Assembly: GCA_002425415.1 (NCBI GenBank)
Contig: DIMG01000033.1
Span: 62,001 to 126,000 of the forward strand
Reading direction: 5' to 3'
DNA length: 64,000 nucleotides
DNA from: Micavibrio sp. UBA5572
GTDB lineage: Bacteria > Pseudomonadota > Alphaproteobacteria > Micavibrionales > Micavibrionaceae
The number at the start of each line of letters is the position of its first letter. Position 1 is the first letter of the stretch. The translations under genes were made by a program, and so were the position numbers. Under the pieces are notes generated by a model. The model searched no databases and was not told where the DNA came from. It worked only from the letters and a program-made list of their open reading frames with translations. Positions 63,102-64,000 of this stretch are shown piece by piece.

Positions 63102-63764
63102 CTATACTGCTTTTTTAATCCCAAGCTTATCGGCTTGATCCACCAAAGTCGTTGTCCCCGACAAAGCCATAGACGCGTTCCGTCCATTTTGCGAGCCAAC
63201 CAAAACGTCACGCCCTTCCTGAAGATCGGATAAAATCTGTTTCATAGACTCTGGCGTTAAATCTTCATAATAATCATCATTGATCTGCACCATCGGCGCA
63301 TTAACGCAAGCCCCCAGACATTCGACTTCCATCAAGGTAAACATTCCGTCCCGTGTCGTTTCGCCCGCATGAATACCAAGCTGGCTTTCACAGGTTTTGA
63401 CAACATCACCCGACCCACACAACATACATGGCGTGGTCGTACACATTTGAACCAGATATTTCCCAACAGGTTCCAGATTATACATCGAATAAAATGTCGC
63501 AACTTCATAGACTTTAACGGGAGGAACATCAACAATAGCAGCAATCTTGTCCATCGCAGCAAGCGGAATCCATCCACCATAAGGGGGCGTCGCCACAGCA
63601 CCGTCTTCGGCAACCTGCCGTTGAGCCAAATCCAACAACGGCATAATAGCAGACCGTTGCTTGCCCGCAGGATAACGGGAGATAATCTCTGAAACCTTAG
63701 CTTCATCACGGAAAGAAAATTCTTTCGGCTGGTAAGCGGCGCTCAAATCAACTGGTTTTTTCAT
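63102..63764 (-). CDS. nuoE: NADH dehydrogenase subunit E
   Basis: NuoE holds the [2Fe-2S] cluster N1a in the NADH-oxidising module with NuoF. The 220-residue protein has SRYPAGKQRSAIMPLLDLAQ, the thioredoxin-like VYEVATFYSMYNLEPVGKY, the cluster ligands in CTTTPCMLCGSGD and VECLGACVNAPMVQIND, and an extra C-terminal tail of about 50 residues. It is separated from nuoF by folKP and the symporter. The 108 bases upstream contain no gene, and nuoD is not there. Confidence 0.95.
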   Translation of the reverse strand: MKKPVDLSAAYQPKEFSFRDEAKVSEIISRYPAGKQRSAIMPLLDLAQRQVAEDGAVATPPYGGWIPLAAMDKIAAIVDVPPVKVYEVATFYSMYNLEPVGKYLVQMCTTTPCMLCGSGDVVKTCESQLGIHAGETTRDGMFTLMEVECLGACVNAPMVQINDDYYEDLTPESMKQILSDLQEGRDVLVGSQNGRNASMALSGTTTLVDQADKLGIKKAV

Positions 63765-63872
63765 GACTGCAACCCCCTATAAAAACTCATACTCTGTTTA
63801 ACGACAAAGCCACGGCAGATCAAGGGGAGAAGCACCTATTTCCAAACCGATCTACAAAGTTAAAAGTAAGGA

Positions 63873-64000
63873 TCAAACAGGCGCCCACTCATTTGGTTTG
63901 AACGCCACACCGGATTCACCTGCCATTATTTGCTGATAACGTGACAATATCTCTCGAGGCACACGAAGTTGAACATCACCATTCGGCTGAATACCTAGAT
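63873..64000 (-). CDS. C-terminal end of an unrecognised protein (cut by window edge)
   Basis: An open minus-strand frame enters at the window edge and stops at 63875-63873. Its last 42 residues include LGIQPNGDVQLRVPREILSR and end in GVAFKPNEWAPV. This does not resemble the C-terminus of NuoD, the expected neighbour of nuoE. Too little is visible for a family call, and it might also be a chance open frame. Confidence 0.45.
   Translation of the reverse strand, partial: LGIQPNGDVQLRVPREILSRYQQIMAGESGVAFKPNEWAPV

Noticed and set aside
1..64000. tRNA, rRNA, CRISPR arrays, insertion sequences, prophage genes
   Set aside because: I looked at the spacers and found no cloverleaf, repeat-spacer pattern, transposase or phage gene. 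Spacers are almost all under 150 bases.

Overview
The window is a gene-dense, moderately AT-rich chromosomal segment of a Gram-negative alphaproteobacterium. The call rests on gene content and order: an NtrY-type sensor kinase beside a fused ispDF; a pdhA-pdhB-pdhC-lpdA-lipA run in which E1-beta carries its own lipoyl domain; a lipid A run that uses LpxI; and complex I genes followed by birA, coaX, ribonuclease J and a DUF1467 gene. I cannot name the order. A CheZ-type phosphatase and orphan periplasmic binding proteins hint at a deep-branching group, but that is inference. I see no rRNA, tRNA, CRISPR array, phage or insertion sequence, and no gene-free stretch longer than about 150 bases.

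Layout. 1-1053 (-): membrane-sensor half of an NtrY-like kinase, cut by the window edge. 1106-4144 (+): ispDF, an orphan solute-binding protein, pgpA and pncC. 4165-21727 (-): SIMPL protein, COQ10-like protein, an unusual HD-domain protein, lipA, lpdA, an alpha/beta hydrolase, pdhC, pdhB, a decayed VOC/GxxExxY junction, pdhA, ftsB, a membrane-anchored AlgH-like protein, eno, kdsA, purC, pyrG, secG and tpiA. 21864-25223 (+): a ppiD-like chaperone and gltA, closed by a strong hairpin terminator. 25282-35474 (-): lpxB, lpxI, lpxA, fabZ, lpxD, a Skp-like gene, bamA and two tandem site-2 proteases. 35484-48435 (-): dnaE, lolD, lolC/E, a 2H phosphoesterase, an archaeal-type prolyl-tRNA synthetase, a secreted unknown, DUF1467, ribonuclease J, coaX, birA and nuoN. 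48437-63764: nuoM to nuoE, interrupted by unrelated genes. 63873-64000: the end of an unrecognised gene.

How the genes work together. The pdh, lpd, lipA and gltA products carry pyruvate into the TCA cycle, and complex I oxidises the NADH. lpxA, fabZ, lpxD, lpxI, lpxB and kdsA build lipid A and Kdo. bamA, Skp and ppiD assemble outer-membrane proteins, lolC/E and lolD export lipoproteins, and the site-2 proteases sit beside bamA where envelope-stress proteolysis would be expected.

Most notable: (1) the complex I cluster is broken up by a CheZ gene, an orphan binding protein, a secreted cysteine-containing protein, folKP and an oppositely oriented symporter, and nuoD does not flank nuoE; (2) prolyl-tRNA synthetase is of the archaeal/eukaryotic type; (3) two intact-looking site-2 proteases lie in tandem next to bamA; (4) a Rel/SpoT-like HD protein carries an EF-hand-like loop and overlaps the COQ10 gene; (5) two gene remnants are joined inside the pdh cluster.
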